Below, in pieces: positions 53,844 through 63,479 of a stretch of 64,000 nucleotides of DNA. The first letter of the stretch is position 1. Each line of letters opens with the position of its first letter. Made by a program: the position numbers and the translations under genes. Origin of the DNA: Thalassotalea euphylliae (GTDB lineage: Bacteria > Pseudomonadota > Gammaproteobacteria > Enterobacterales > Alteromonadaceae). Location of the stretch: contig NZ_QUOU01000001.1 in assembly GCF_003390335.1 (NCBI RefSeq), positions 1,364,001-1,428,000 of the forward strand. The letters are read 5' to 3'. The notes beneath the pieces were generated by a model that saw nothing but the letters and a program-made list of their open reading frames with translations, was not told where the DNA came from and ran no database searches.

Positions 53844-55190
53844 ATGTTTACCCAAATTCGCAGCCAAATAATGGCGTATTGCATTGGTTTAGTCCTCTTT
53901 ATTAGTCTGTTATTTGGGGCGCTCAGTTTTCTGTTTACGTATTACGTGGAGGACAGCTTATTTTCCCGTTTACTCGAGCAAGAAAAATTGCTCGTTGCGC
54001 AGCAAATAGACAGCGGAGAGGCAGTTAACCCTCAGCTAAACTTCGTGCGCTATTACCCCTCAATCGAACAGCTGCCATCAGCGATTAGTGAGGTATTGAA
54101 AGTAGAGCCAGAGCGCATTGAATTTACGGGCCGAAACCAGCAGCATTATCACTTAGTGACCTTGGCAAATGGTACACAAGCAAATGGTACACAAGCAAAT
54201 GGTACACAAGCAAATGGTACACAAGCAAATGGTACACAAGCAAATGGTACACAAGCAAATAGGGTCCAAGCCAAGGGCTTTTTGGTCGCTGAGGTCAGCG
54301 AACTACTAATTGTGCGCAATATCAAAGGCGGAATTGCAAAAACTCAGGGCGTATTTATCGCTATTGTCATCGCCTTTACCCTATGGCTTGCCTGGTCGTT
54401 GGCAAAGCGTATTATTCGGCCGATTGAGCAATTGAACCAAGTGCTCGTTCAAGTTAAAGGGGATGAACTGCCAACCGGCTTTGCCAAACAGTTCAAACAA
54501 GATGAAATAGGCTTGTTTGCTCAGCAGTTAGAGCTAGCAATCGCGCGCGTGCGCAGTTTTATCGCGCGTGAACAGCACTTTACCCGCGATGTCTCACACG
54601 AGCTTCGCACGCCAATTGCGATTAGCCAAGGGGCAGTGACCGTGCTCAAAGACACCCCGCTTAGTGACGAGCAAACGGCGATTATTGAACGAATTGCCAA
54701 GGCACAACAACAAATGCAACTGTGTATTGAAAGCTTGCTGATGTTGGCCAGAGAAGGGGAGTTAGCACATGAAGCATCGCGCGTCTTGCCTTTGGTGGAG
54801 TCTACCGTGGTTGAGCATCACCAGCTGATTGACAATAAGCCAATTGAATTAATGATCAACATACCTAGCGACGCCACCATTCAAACCCATCCACAAGCAT
54901 TTCGTATTGTTCTTAGCAATTTGATCAGTAACGCCTTTCAACACACACAACAAGGTGAAATTACTATCGATTGGCATGACTTTAAGTTACGCATTAGCGA
55001 TGGCGGCGAAGGTATCAATGAAGCTTTGTTGCCCAAGGTGTTTGAGACGGGCACCAAAGGCGAGCAAAGCCAAGGCTTTGGCATTGGTTTGTCACTGGTT
55101 AAAAGACTGTGTGACCACCTTGGGATAAACATTCATATTGAATCGAGCGCACTAGGTACAGCCATTAGCCTTGGCTTTAAGCAAGGCTAA
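53844..55190 (+). CDS. Sensor histidine kinase with repeat-expanded periplasmic domain
   Basis: 448 residues from the ATG at 53844 (AGGAAG upstream). Two membrane segments (about 12-32 and 165-185) bound a periplasmic sensor region; then HAMP, dimerisation/phospho-acceptor His252 (DVSHELRTP), N-box (LSNLISNAFQH) and G-boxes (ISDGGEGI, GFGIGLSLVK). Residues 108-137 are six perfect ANGTQ repeats placed just before TM2. Probably senses the state of the envelope and acts through the adjacent regulator. Confidence 0.93.
   Translation: MFTQIRSQIMAYCIGLVLFISLLFGALSFLFTYYVEDSLFSRLLEQEKLLVAQQIDSGEAVNPQLNFVRYYPSIEQLPSAISEVLKVEPERIEFTGRNQQHYHLVTLANGTQANGTQANGTQANGTQANGTQANGTQANRVQAKGFLVAEVSELLIVRNIKGGIAKTQGVFIAIVIAFTLWLAWSLAKRIIRPIEQLNQVLVQVKGDELPTGFAKQFKQDEIGLFAQQLELAIARVRSFIAREQHFTRDVSHELRTPIAISQGAVTVLKDTPLSDEQTAIIERIAKAQQQMQLCIESLLMLAREGELAHEASRVLPLVESTVVEHHQLIDNKPIELMINIPSDATIQTHPQAFRIVLSNLISNAFQHTQQGEITIDWHDFKLRISDGGEGINEALLPKVFETGTKGEQSQGFGIGLSLVKRLCDHLGINIHIESSALGTAISLGFKQG
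54165..54254 (+). repeat. 15-bp in-frame minisatellite, six copies
   Basis: GCAAATGGTACACAA is repeated six times perfectly, with a seventh, degenerate copy after it (54255-54269). Each unit adds Ala-Asn-Gly-Thr-Gln to the kinase's periplasmic domain. Perfect identity points to recent slippage. Confidence 0.97.
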
Positions 55191-55218
55191 TGGCTTGGCT
55201 TTAAGCAAGGCTAATGGC
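55171..55218. repeat. 24-bp tandem duplication at the kinase stop codon
   Basis: A 24-base unit starting TTGGCTTTAAGCAAGGCTAA occurs twice. The first copy holds the last codons and stop of the kinase; the second lies just after it. Confidence 0.9.
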
Positions 55219-55333
55219 TTGGTTAGTGTGCAAGGTCAGTGCGCATGATTAGTACAAAAGGCTAGAGCACAACGCCAAAGCACTATTCTAGAGTAAAATG
55301 CCCGTTTTAAAATCTGTACATTAAGCTCAATGG

Positions 55334-57292
55334 CTAGGCCTTAAACTTTTGTACAAGGCCATTTAAATCGGCAGACAGCCTATTGAGGTTTTGTGAGTTA
55401 TCACCCGCTTGTGATGAAATAACAGCAACATCGTCTGCGGCCATTTTTATTTCTACCACATTGCGACTGATATCTTCTGCCACCACTTGTTGCTCTTCCG
55501 CCGCCGCCGCTATCTGTGTATTCATGTCGCTAATGGCATCGACAGAGCTCGTAATGCTATCAAATGAGGTTTTGGCCTCTTGCGTAAAGGCAATCGTTTG
55601 TTGTGATTTACCAACACTAATGTCCATGTCAGCAGATACTTTTTGCGTCATCGCCCTGAGTTTATCCAGTTGCAGAGTAATTTCTTCGGTGGATTCATGA
55701 GTGCGCTGAGATAGTGCGCGCACTTCGTCAGCAACAACCGCGAAGCCTCTGCCTTGCTCGCCCGCGCGGGCAGCTTCAATTGCCGCGTTAAGTGCTAATA
55801 GGTTGGTTTGCTCAGCAATGCCGCGAATAACTTCTAAAATCGAGGTAATGTTTTCACTTTCACGATCTAAGTGTTGGATACTGTCAGCAGATTTTTGCGT
55901 GAGTTCACCAAGATCATGAACGCTATTTACTGCTTGCTCTATTAAATGTTGACCTGATTCGGCAGCCGTTTTGGTACTACTGGCAGAGTCAGCGGCGCTG
56001 GCACAACTGCTGGCGACTTCGTTAGCCGTCGCCGCCATTTCGTTAATTGCGGTGGCTGACTGATCTAGCGCGTGTAATTGTTGCTTGATTGAAGTATCGA
56101 GGTTTAACGATAACGCGGACGTTTGCTCGGCAGACTCGTTAACATTTTGAGCACTTTGTTTAATTTCTTGCACCAGCTGGGCAATCGAGCCAAGAAAGCC
56201 GTTAAAACTATTGGAAAGTTGGCCAGTTTCATCAGAGGTTGAAACGTCCAAGCGTCTAGTCAGGTCGCCGCCCCCTTGGGCAATTTCTTCTAGGCCATCT
56301 GTGACACGGCTTATTGGCTTGGCAATTAAACGAGCGAGATAGACCGCCAGTAAGGCAAATACGACGAGCAACACTAGGCTGATTATTGCGATAAGTAAGG
56401 CGAGATCATAGGCGGATTCGAGTACTTCTGATTTTTCCATAATACTCACGTATTTCCAGCCCATAGTCGGCGACACATAGATATTGGCGAGGTGAGTTTG
56501 GCCATCAATGATCAGTTCAACTTGCCCTTCGCTCTGCTGGCTCAAGGCTTGGTATGTGCCACCGGCAATCTCGTTTATTTTATTGAAATTGTGCTCAGGG
56601 TATTTGGCATCGACGAGCACATTGCCAGTATCCTCAATGATCATTAAATAGCCACTGCGGCCAAATTGAATTTTCTTTGCCATTTGAGTGAGTTCAGTGA
56701 GCGATACATCCATGCCCGTGACGCCGACGGTTTCTCCGTTGTTGGTGACCGTTTTTACGGTTGAAACTATGACCGCATCGTCTGGCTCCCAGTAGTAGGC
56801 GTCAGTGGTAATTGCATCGCCACTCCCTTGAATCCCGGCTTGATACCAAGGGCGTTGGCGCGGGTCGTAGTTGGCCCCAATACTGCCTTGCGGCCACTGT
56901 ACGTAACCACCTTCACTATTGCCAAAGTAAATGTATGAAATGCCGGGGTGGCTCGTGGCAAACTGCTCAAAAAACGTGAATATTTCCCGTTCCTGCTCGC
57001 CGTTTTCAAGCGGTGTCATGTTCGTGCTGCTCGGGTTTTCTCGGTAGATAGCGACATCTTGAGAAGCATTTATCAATGCTGCTTTTTCCGTCAGGTAAAC
57101 AACGTTCTTGGCGATTTCTTTGAAAAACAAGTCAACGGAATAGTCTATTTGTTTTACCTCTCGCACATTATTGTTGGTAAAGTCGAGATACGCTTGGTCA
57201 ATAATTCTGTTGATGATAAGTGCTGAAATGATCAGCAAAGGTAAGGTGATGGTTGCAATAAATGCGGAGATTAGTTTTTGTGATATTGTCAT
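55334..57292 (-). CDS. Methyl-accepting chemotaxis protein with double Cache domain
   Basis: 652 residues. TM1 (about 8-30), periplasmic dCache_1 region (RQRPWYQAGIQGSGDAITTD, VGVTGMDVSLTELTQMAKK), TM2 near 290-315, HAMP and a signalling hairpin LLALNAAIEAARAGEQGRGF. The RxWY and later Asp pattern is like amino-acid-binding Cache domains, so an amino-acid ligand is possible. ATG 57292 has GAGGCG upstream. Orphan receptor. Confidence 0.92.
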   Translation of the reverse strand: MTISQKLISAFIATITLPLLIISALIINRIIDQAYLDFTNNNVREVKQIDYSVDLFFKEIAKNVVYLTEKAALINASQDVAIYRENPSSTNMTPLENGEQEREIFTFFEQFATSHPGISYIYFGNSEGGYVQWPQGSIGANYDPRQRPWYQAGIQGSGDAITTDAYYWEPDDAVIVSTVKTVTNNGETVGVTGMDVSLTELTQMAKKIQFGRSGYLMIIEDTGNVLVDAKYPEHNFNKINEIAGGTYQALSQQSEGQVELIIDGQTHLANIYVSPTMGWKYVSIMEKSEVLESAYDLALLIAIISLVLLVVFALLAVYLARLIAKPISRVTDGLEEIAQGGGDLTRRLDVSTSDETGQLSNSFNGFLGSIAQLVQEIKQSAQNVNESAEQTSALSLNLDTSIKQQLHALDQSATAINEMAATANEVASSCASAADSASSTKTAAESGQHLIEQAVNSVHDLGELTQKSADSIQHLDRESENITSILEVIRGIAEQTNLLALNAAIEAARAGEQGRGFAVVADEVRALSQRTHESTEEITLQLDKLRAMTQKVSADMDISVGKSQQTIAFTQEAKTSFDSITSSVDAISDMNTQIAAAAEEQQVVAEDISRNVVEIKMAADDVAVISSQAGDNSQNLNRLSADLNGLVQKFKA

Positions 57293-57450
57293 CTATTCGC
57301 CTCTTCTTATTGTCTTTAACACTAAATCTAGTGAGCTTTGACAATTAGTCAAACGCAGCGCTTTAAATTTTGATGAAAAAGTAAAACGCGCGCTTTAAAC
57401 TGGCTTAGCAAGGGGTTGTAAAAGGCCTGAAATAAGCTTTTACAACAGGG

Positions 57451-58575
57451 TTAAAAATAATAGCCAATATTAATGTTTAAGCGTGAACGCCAGCGGTTAG
57501 GGCCTTGTTCAATTCCCACGCCAGGGCCACCAACAAACCACATGTTCTTACCGGCAATCCAGTCAATGTAGGTATACAAACCACCTTTGGCGAGGTTACA
57601 CCCAGTCACGTTTTGAATGGATTCGGTTAAACCTGCTTCGTCAGTAGGGTTAATCACGGTGGCCTCGTTGTAACAAGTAACCGTATCAACAAAATCGTTG
57701 TTGAAAGTGAAGGTTTTGGCAATATTTAGGTTGCTTAGTGTCGCTTTGGTAGCGATATCAAACGGAAATTCAAATGCTGAAAGAGCGATGCGATGATCGT
57801 CGGTGCCAAGGCTAGCTTTAGTTTCATAATCGTATTGCATAAGCTGTGCGCGTACTGTCCAACTACCATAAATGCCTTTGTAATGGGCACCAGCCGCCCA
57901 GTGATCACCCTTGTCTAAGCTGTCGCTGTTGATAAACTTGCCCGCTTGCAGTGATGCACCAAAACTGTGGTTATCAATCGTGTACTGAATACGGCCGTTA
58001 ACTTGACCATCTTCACGGTTAGCTTGATCTGGGGTATTGGCAATATCAAATGAATAGCGGCCATAGCGCGCGCCATCGTCATATTCCCCATTAAAGAAAT
58101 ACGCCACATCGGCGTTCCAGTTGCCACCCTCATGACGCCACTTGACACCAAAATCGTAGTCGTCTTCCAGGCCAAGGTAATAGGCGCCCGTAAACCAGAA
58201 GCTATCAGAACCGTATGGTTCCATGCCAAAAGGCACTTGTGTCACACCGCCAACAATGGTGTTTTGCTCATCGAGCTTGTAGCCGATTTCGGCGTGATGC
58301 ACGGTATCAAAATCTTGATACCAGCGGTACTGAGCATCTAAAAACCACTTACCTTGGGTAACATCGGCATCGATGCGGAACAATTCAAATTCAAACTTGC
58401 CGTTCGAATCATTGTCGTAGTCGCGCCAGCTATAGTTAAAGCGAGCACCGCCACCAATGTTAACTTGTGGCTCAGCATTTTGTGCGTGCAGATTTGTTGA
58501 ATAAAGAGCGCCTGTTGTTGAGGTTAAAACAGAGATTGTTGAGATAAGTAGTGAACGTTTTGCTTTGTACAGCAT
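57451..58575 (-). CDS. Outer-membrane beta-barrel (porin-like) protein
   Basis: 374 residues. Signal peptide (cleavage near LHA-QN), many alternating amphipathic strands rich in Tyr, Trp and Asp, and a terminal phenylalanine (NINIGYYF) as in outer-membrane barrels. Two cysteines (TCYNEA and GCNLAK) could form a loop disulfide. Resembles phosphate-selective porin (OprO/P)-like or carbohydrate porins; substrate unknown. Single gene. Confidence 0.75.
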   Translation of the reverse strand: MLYKAKRSLLISTISVLTSTTGALYSTNLHAQNAEPQVNIGGGARFNYSWRDYDNDSNGKFEFELFRIDADVTQGKWFLDAQYRWYQDFDTVHHAEIGYKLDEQNTIVGGVTQVPFGMEPYGSDSFWFTGAYYLGLEDDYDFGVKWRHEGGNWNADVAYFFNGEYDDGARYGRYSFDIANTPDQANREDGQVNGRIQYTIDNHSFGASLQAGKFINSDSLDKGDHWAAGAHYKGIYGSWTVRAQLMQYDYETKASLGTDDHRIALSAFEFPFDIATKATLSNLNIAKTFTFNNDFVDTVTCYNEATVINPTDEAGLTESIQNVTGCNLAKGGLYTYIDWIAGKNMWFVGGPGVGIEQGPNRWRSRLNINIGYYF

Positions 58576-58782
58576 GTGAGTGACTTTTTTTAGACTTGGT
58601 AGCTCGTATTCTAACTAAGCTATAGGGGAGTGCATACTCAAAAAGTCACATTTGTGCACAATTAATTACAATTGGTAAACACATATTGTAAAGGAAACGT
58701 AAATATTGTCGCAGGTACGTTACAAGCGCCGCTTAAATACTCTACTATTTCACAATATTAAGAATAATTATCATTTAAGGAA

Positions 58783-59976
58783 ATGATGACCTTGAAGACA
58801 AACAACAAGACTGCTGCCAAATGGTTGTTATTTACCATTGGCATACTCGCCACCGCCATGACACACGCTGAACAGCAAGCCAGTAGTGCCAAGCCAACGA
58901 CTGTGGATGTATTCAAAGCGCAGGTTCAAGCATTTCGCCAAACCTTGTCGCTCACAGGAACAATAGAAGCGCGTCAACATGCGCAATTAGCGACACTCGA
59001 GGTGGGTGTGGTTGCCAATATGTTAGTTGAAGCGGGTGACCACGTGGCCAAAGGTGAGCCATTGCTGCTACTTGATGATAAGTTAGCCGTGCTGACGCTC
59101 GCTCAGCGCGAGGCCTCACTGGCTGCGACACAAGCGGCGCTAACAGAAGCTGAGCGACTATATCAAGAAGTGGTGACACTATCGAAAAAACAATTGGTAG
59201 CAGAAACCTTAATGGCCGAGCGAGAATCAGGTGTTGCCATTGCCAATGCTGAACTCAAGCGCGTGCAGGCGCAAGTTGCCGAGCAACAAGAAGTGGTTAA
59301 TCGTCATCGCTTACGCGCACCGTTTGCTGGGGTGATTAGTGAGCGCCATGTTGACCTCGGTGAGTGGATAACCCAGCAAACACCCGCATTTACGCTGGTA
59401 GAGCAAGCAAAACTCAGGTTAAAACTGGCCATTCCACAAGAATATTTCACACAGCTTGCGTTTATTCAAAGCGCTAATAATCAAGGTGCTTTTACTGAAA
59501 GTGAAGGGCAAGCAACGCTTGGCAGTAATGCTGTTCAAGTGGAAATCACCCCAGACGCCTTGCCAAGCGTTTTGCAAAATAAGCCAATTATTGCAACCTT
59601 GAGCCGTTTGGTGGGCGATGCGAGTAATACCAGTCGAACTATTACCGGCTATGTTGATTTGCCTGCCACTGACGACCTAGTGGCTGGGATGTCAGCACGG
59701 GCGGATATCTTGTTACCTGATGCATCAAACACCGCTGAAAACTTAGTTTGGTTGCCCAAAACAGCCCTCAAACAGCACCCTGATGGTGGCAGAAGCGTGT
59801 TTGTGGTCGAGCAAAACCGCGCAAAACGCTATTTAGTGCAAGTGGTTGATCAACAAGGGGAGCGGGTTGCTGTTGCTGGCGCACCTGCGAACCGCGATTT
59901 CGTTGTTACTGGGGTCGCCTTGCTAAAAGACGGCGCTTTGTTGGCCATTAATCGCGTTATTGGAGCTACCCCATGA
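58783..59976 (+). CDS. RND periplasmic adaptor (third system)
   Basis: 397 residues, exported by a signal peptide (MTHA-EQ, near residue 29). Barrel-sandwich halves (LATLEVGVVANMLVEAGDHV; LRAPFAGVISERHVDLGEWI) flank a long hairpin. It overlaps the pump gene by four bases (ATGA). Confidence 0.92.
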   Translation: MMTLKTNNKTAAKWLLFTIGILATAMTHAEQQASSAKPTTVDVFKAQVQAFRQTLSLTGTIEARQHAQLATLEVGVVANMLVEAGDHVAKGEPLLLLDDKLAVLTLAQREASLAATQAALTEAERLYQEVVTLSKKQLVAETLMAERESGVAIANAELKRVQAQVAEQQEVVNRHRLRAPFAGVISERHVDLGEWITQQTPAFTLVEQAKLRLKLAIPQEYFTQLAFIQSANNQGAFTESEGQATLGSNAVQVEITPDALPSVLQNKPIIATLSRLVGDASNTSRTITGYVDLPATDDLVAGMSARADILLPDASNTAENLVWLPKTALKQHPDGGRSVFVVEQNRAKRYLVQVVDQQGERVAVAGAPANRDFVVTGVALLKDGALLAINRVIGATP

Positions 59977-62900
59977 TCGCTTCTGCTGTGCACCGCGGCA
60001 CACTCGTTGCCGTTATTGCGTTGATCACCACCATTTTAGGGTTGGCGGCAGCGCTGAATATTCCGGTACAAATGATCCCTGACTTGGAAGTACGTACGAT
60101 TACCGTGCAAACTGGTTGGCCGGGGGCGACGCCGCAAGATGTTGAGAAAGAAATACTCATCGAGCAAGAGCGCTATTTACGCAGCTTGTCGAACTTAAAA
60201 CGCATGGTGTCGTATGCGGAAATGGGGCAAGCGCGAATTGAGCTCGAATTCCCGTTTGGTGTCGACGCCAATGATGCCTTGATTCGGGTGAATAACGCCC
60301 TTAGTCAAGTGCCGGCATACCCTGAAAACGTTGATCAGCCCCGGCTGTTTTCCAGCTCGTTTTCTGGCAATGCCTTTATGTACTTTGTACTAAAGCCAGT
60401 GAAAGGTAACCCACTCAATTTAGACGTTGATTTATTGCGCGATTTTGCTGAAGACTATATTCGACCGCGTATGGAGAGCGTATCCGGTGTTTCAGAAGTC
60501 GGTGTTCGTGGTGGTGCGCAGCGGCAAATCCAAATAAAAGTCGACGCAGCACGGCTAGCACAGCGCGGCATTAGTTTACCGCAGCTGCGCACAGCAATCC
60601 GCAATCGCAACAAAGACAGTTCTGCGGGTGATATTGAAAGCGGCGCAAGCCGCTACCTATTGCGGGTTATCGGCCGTTTTGAAGAGCTGAGTCAACTGGA
60701 AAACTTGGTGATTGCTCGTCGCGACAACGCCAATATTCTGCTTAAAGATGTTGCGACAGTTACGCTCGATCACTTTGAAACGAGAAGGCTTTCGTTTAAC
60801 GATGGCGAGCGCACACTGAGCTTGTCTGTCAGGCGTGAAAGCGGCTCCAATGTATTGGCGATCAAAGAAGCCATGTTGCCTGTGGTTGAAGATATCAATC
60901 GTCAACTCCTCGCCCAAAATGGCTTAGAGCTCAAGCTGACCAGCGATGACGTGCAATACGTGCAAAGCTCGCTGGGTAATGTGTGGGTGAATTTGATACT
61001 CGGTGCCTTGTTGGCAACTTTGGTGATGTACTTCTTTTTGCGCTCAGGCAAAGCAACTTTGGTTGGCGTGATGGGGATCCCAATTTGTACCATTGCGGCA
61101 TTTTTTGCGTTGATGATGTTCGGGCGAACCATCAATGTTATTTCGTTGGCAGGGGTGGCGTTTGCTATCGGTATGACCGTTGATAACACCATCGTTGTAC
61201 TTGAGTCGATTATTCAAGCCAAGCGCCAGGGTGTGAGCAAAGCCAAAGCGGCGATTGCTGGCGTAAGTGAGGTTTGGCCTGCGGTGTTAGCGTCAACCTC
61301 AACCACAGTGTTAGTGTTCGCGCCGATTTTGTTTGTTGAGCAAGAAGCAGGGCAGCTGTATTCAGATATTGCGATTGCCATTTCTGGTGCCATTATCGCC
61401 TCCATGCTCGTGGCAATATTCATCGTGCCAGCGGCGTTAGCGAACATCAGTAAGAAAGGCGATATCAAACAAGGGCAGCAATTTACGTTATCGAAAAAGT
61501 GGCTGGCTGTTGCGACTTGGTTTACCCAAACGCGCGCACGAGCCAGAGCGGCGGCTTTGGCGTTTGTTGTCGTGACATTAGGCGCAGGCTATTTATTAAT
61601 GCCCGCTGCTGAGTACTTGCCAGAAGGCGAAGAGCCCAAAGCCTTCTCGATGATGATTGCACCACCGAATTACAACTTGTCCGAAATGGAGAAAATAGGC
61701 GCTGAGCTTAGAGTTTACTTTGATGAGTTTATTCAAGCAGACGACAGCGAATTTAACGCGGGCAATACCAATATGCCGCCGCTAGCTTATTACTCTATGT
61801 CAGTATCCGTCGGTCGTATTTGGCTGTTGAGCGCGCCGGTTGATGCGCAGCATATCAATGCCATGATGTCGGCCATTACCGACAAATTCCGCAGTTACGA
61901 CAACATGCGTGCGTTCTCCGCTCGTGGCTCGATTATCTCCAGTAATGACGGCGGGACACGCGCCGTTGCGGTTGATATCTCGGGGAGTGATATTATCGAG
62001 CTGTATCGCGCGGCAGAAGCGGTTTACGAGCAAGCCAATGTCTACTTCGACAACCCGCAAATTAATTCGGAGCCAAGATCGCTGACCTTAGATCAGCCAC
62101 TGATTGAAATAAAGCCGCGTTGGCATCGTCTCGCAGAGCTAAATATCAATAATAACGATTTTGGCTATTCTGTAGCGGCGATGAGTGACGGTGCTTATGT
62201 CGATGAGCTGATCCTCAACGACGATAAAATCGATATTTTTATGTTTAGCGGTGCCGGCAATCAGCAAAACTTGGAAGAGTTAGCGGTCACGCCGATTGTG
62301 ACTTCGTCTGGGCAAGTACTGCCATTACATGCATTGGCCGATTTAAAAGAAAGTAAAAACAGTAACTCTGTACGCCGTGTTGATGGCAATCGTACAGTAA
62401 CGGTTTATATTATTCCTCCGCGTACTGTCGCCTTAGAAACGGCCGAGCAAACCGTCCGTGAGCAGCTGCTGCCCACCTTATGGAGAGAGGGCAAAATAGC
62501 ACAGGGCATTAATGTGAGTATCAGTGGTGCCGCTGATCAGCTGGAAGCGACACGAAATTCATTATCAGGAAATTTCTTAATTGCGTTAGTGTTGAGCTAT
62601 TTGCTCTTGGTCGCCATTTTCACACACTGGCGCTATCCTCTGTTTATCTTGGCAACAGTGCCGCTAGGCATGGCGGGAGGGCTACTTGGGTTAGTGACGG
62701 TCAATGGTGTGAACGCACTACTGGCGAGTATTGGTTTCACGGCAAGTCACCAACCGTTTGATATGATCACCATGCTCGGCTTTTTAATTTTGCTCGGCAC
62801 TGTGGTTAACAACCCGATCTTAATTGTTGATCAAACACGGCGCTTTGTACTTGAGCAAGGTATGGCGGTTAAAGAAGCTGTGCTGGCGGCAGTGAATAAG

Positions 62901-63131
62901 CGTTTGAAACCAATTTTGATGTCAACTGCAACCACGATTTTTGGTTTAGCACCGCTCGTATTGTTGCCGGGAGAGGGAACCGAGCTATACCGTGGCGTGG
63001 GAATAATTGTGCTCAGTGGTATTGTTGTTTCAACCTTCTTGAGCCTAACGTTTTTACCTGCGTTACTTGTTGCCGTGATCAAGGAAAAAACCACACCAGT
63101 GGCTAAGCCTGAATTAGCAACCAGTAGCTGA
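59973..63131 (+). CDS. RND efflux permease (third system)
   Basis: 1052 residues. PVQMIPDLEVRTITVQTGWP, porter segments and the TM4 region FAIGMTVDNTIVVLESIIQA, which has Asp-Asn where HAE-1 pumps have Asp-Asp. That change removes one of the usual proton-relay acids, so the coupling may differ, as in some other RND branches. No outer-membrane factor nearby. Confidence 0.93.
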   Translation: MIASAVHRGTLVAVIALITTILGLAAALNIPVQMIPDLEVRTITVQTGWPGATPQDVEKEILIEQERYLRSLSNLKRMVSYAEMGQARIELEFPFGVDANDALIRVNNALSQVPAYPENVDQPRLFSSSFSGNAFMYFVLKPVKGNPLNLDVDLLRDFAEDYIRPRMESVSGVSEVGVRGGAQRQIQIKVDAARLAQRGISLPQLRTAIRNRNKDSSAGDIESGASRYLLRVIGRFEELSQLENLVIARRDNANILLKDVATVTLDHFETRRLSFNDGERTLSLSVRRESGSNVLAIKEAMLPVVEDINRQLLAQNGLELKLTSDDVQYVQSSLGNVWVNLILGALLATLVMYFFLRSGKATLVGVMGIPICTIAAFFALMMFGRTINVISLAGVAFAIGMTVDNTIVVLESIIQAKRQGVSKAKAAIAGVSEVWPAVLASTSTTVLVFAPILFVEQEAGQLYSDIAIAISGAIIASMLVAIFIVPAALANISKKGDIKQGQQFTLSKKWLAVATWFTQTRARARAAALAFVVVTLGAGYLLMPAAEYLPEGEEPKAFSMMIAPPNYNLSEMEKIGAELRVYFDEFIQADDSEFNAGNTNMPPLAYYSMSVSVGRIWLLSAPVDAQHINAMMSAITDKFRSYDNMRAFSARGSIISSNDGGTRAVAVDISGSDIIELYRAAEAVYEQANVYFDNPQINSEPRSLTLDQPLIEIKPRWHRLAELNINNNDFGYSVAAMSDGAYVDELILNDDKIDIFMFSGAGNQQNLEELAVTPIVTSSGQVLPLHALADLKESKNSNSVRRVDGNRTVTVYIIPPRTVALETAEQTVREQLLPTLWREGKIAQGINVSISGAADQLEATRNSLSGNFLIALVLSYLLLVAIFTHWRYPLFILATVPLGMAGGLLGLVTVNGVNALLASIGFTASHQPFDMITMLGFLILLGTVVNNPILIVDQTRRFVLEQGMAVKEAVLAAVNKRLKPILMSTATTIFGLAPLVLLPGEGTELYRGVGIIVLSGIVVSTFLSLTFLPALLVAVIKEKTTPVAKPELATSS

Positions 63132-63217
63132 GTGGCAGAATGGCTTAGCCTGTAACAACAAATGTCGTGGCATTCGTGAGCTATTGCCGAGACAATACCT
63201 GAAATCACACTGAAAAC

Positions 63218-63243
63218 GCGCCAGCATTGTCTGGCGCTTTTTG
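63218..63243 (+). terminator. Terminator of the third RND operon
   Basis: GCGCCAG-CATTGT-CTGGCGC followed by five T. Confidence 0.9.
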
Positions 63244-63479
63244 TTATTAAGCTAAGGTGATTTGTTCGCTTTTGTAACGGTAAATTGAGTGGTTTTTTAT
63301 ATTTTTAAACGAAAACAAAGCGTTAGGATATTATTAATTATTCCTTGATAATGTTTTTCCAAAATCTGTATTTTTCACCGAATGCGATTCAGGTATGCTG
63401 CGCGCCATTGACACATTCTAGTGGTGTTGCTGCTGGTAAATGTCAATTTAGCAGTAACCCACAAGCAGTAGAGAAAGAC

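Noticed and set aside
54165..54269. Regular repeats that might suggest a CRISPR array
   Set aside because: Units are contiguous with no spacers and encode an in-frame repeat inside a kinase.
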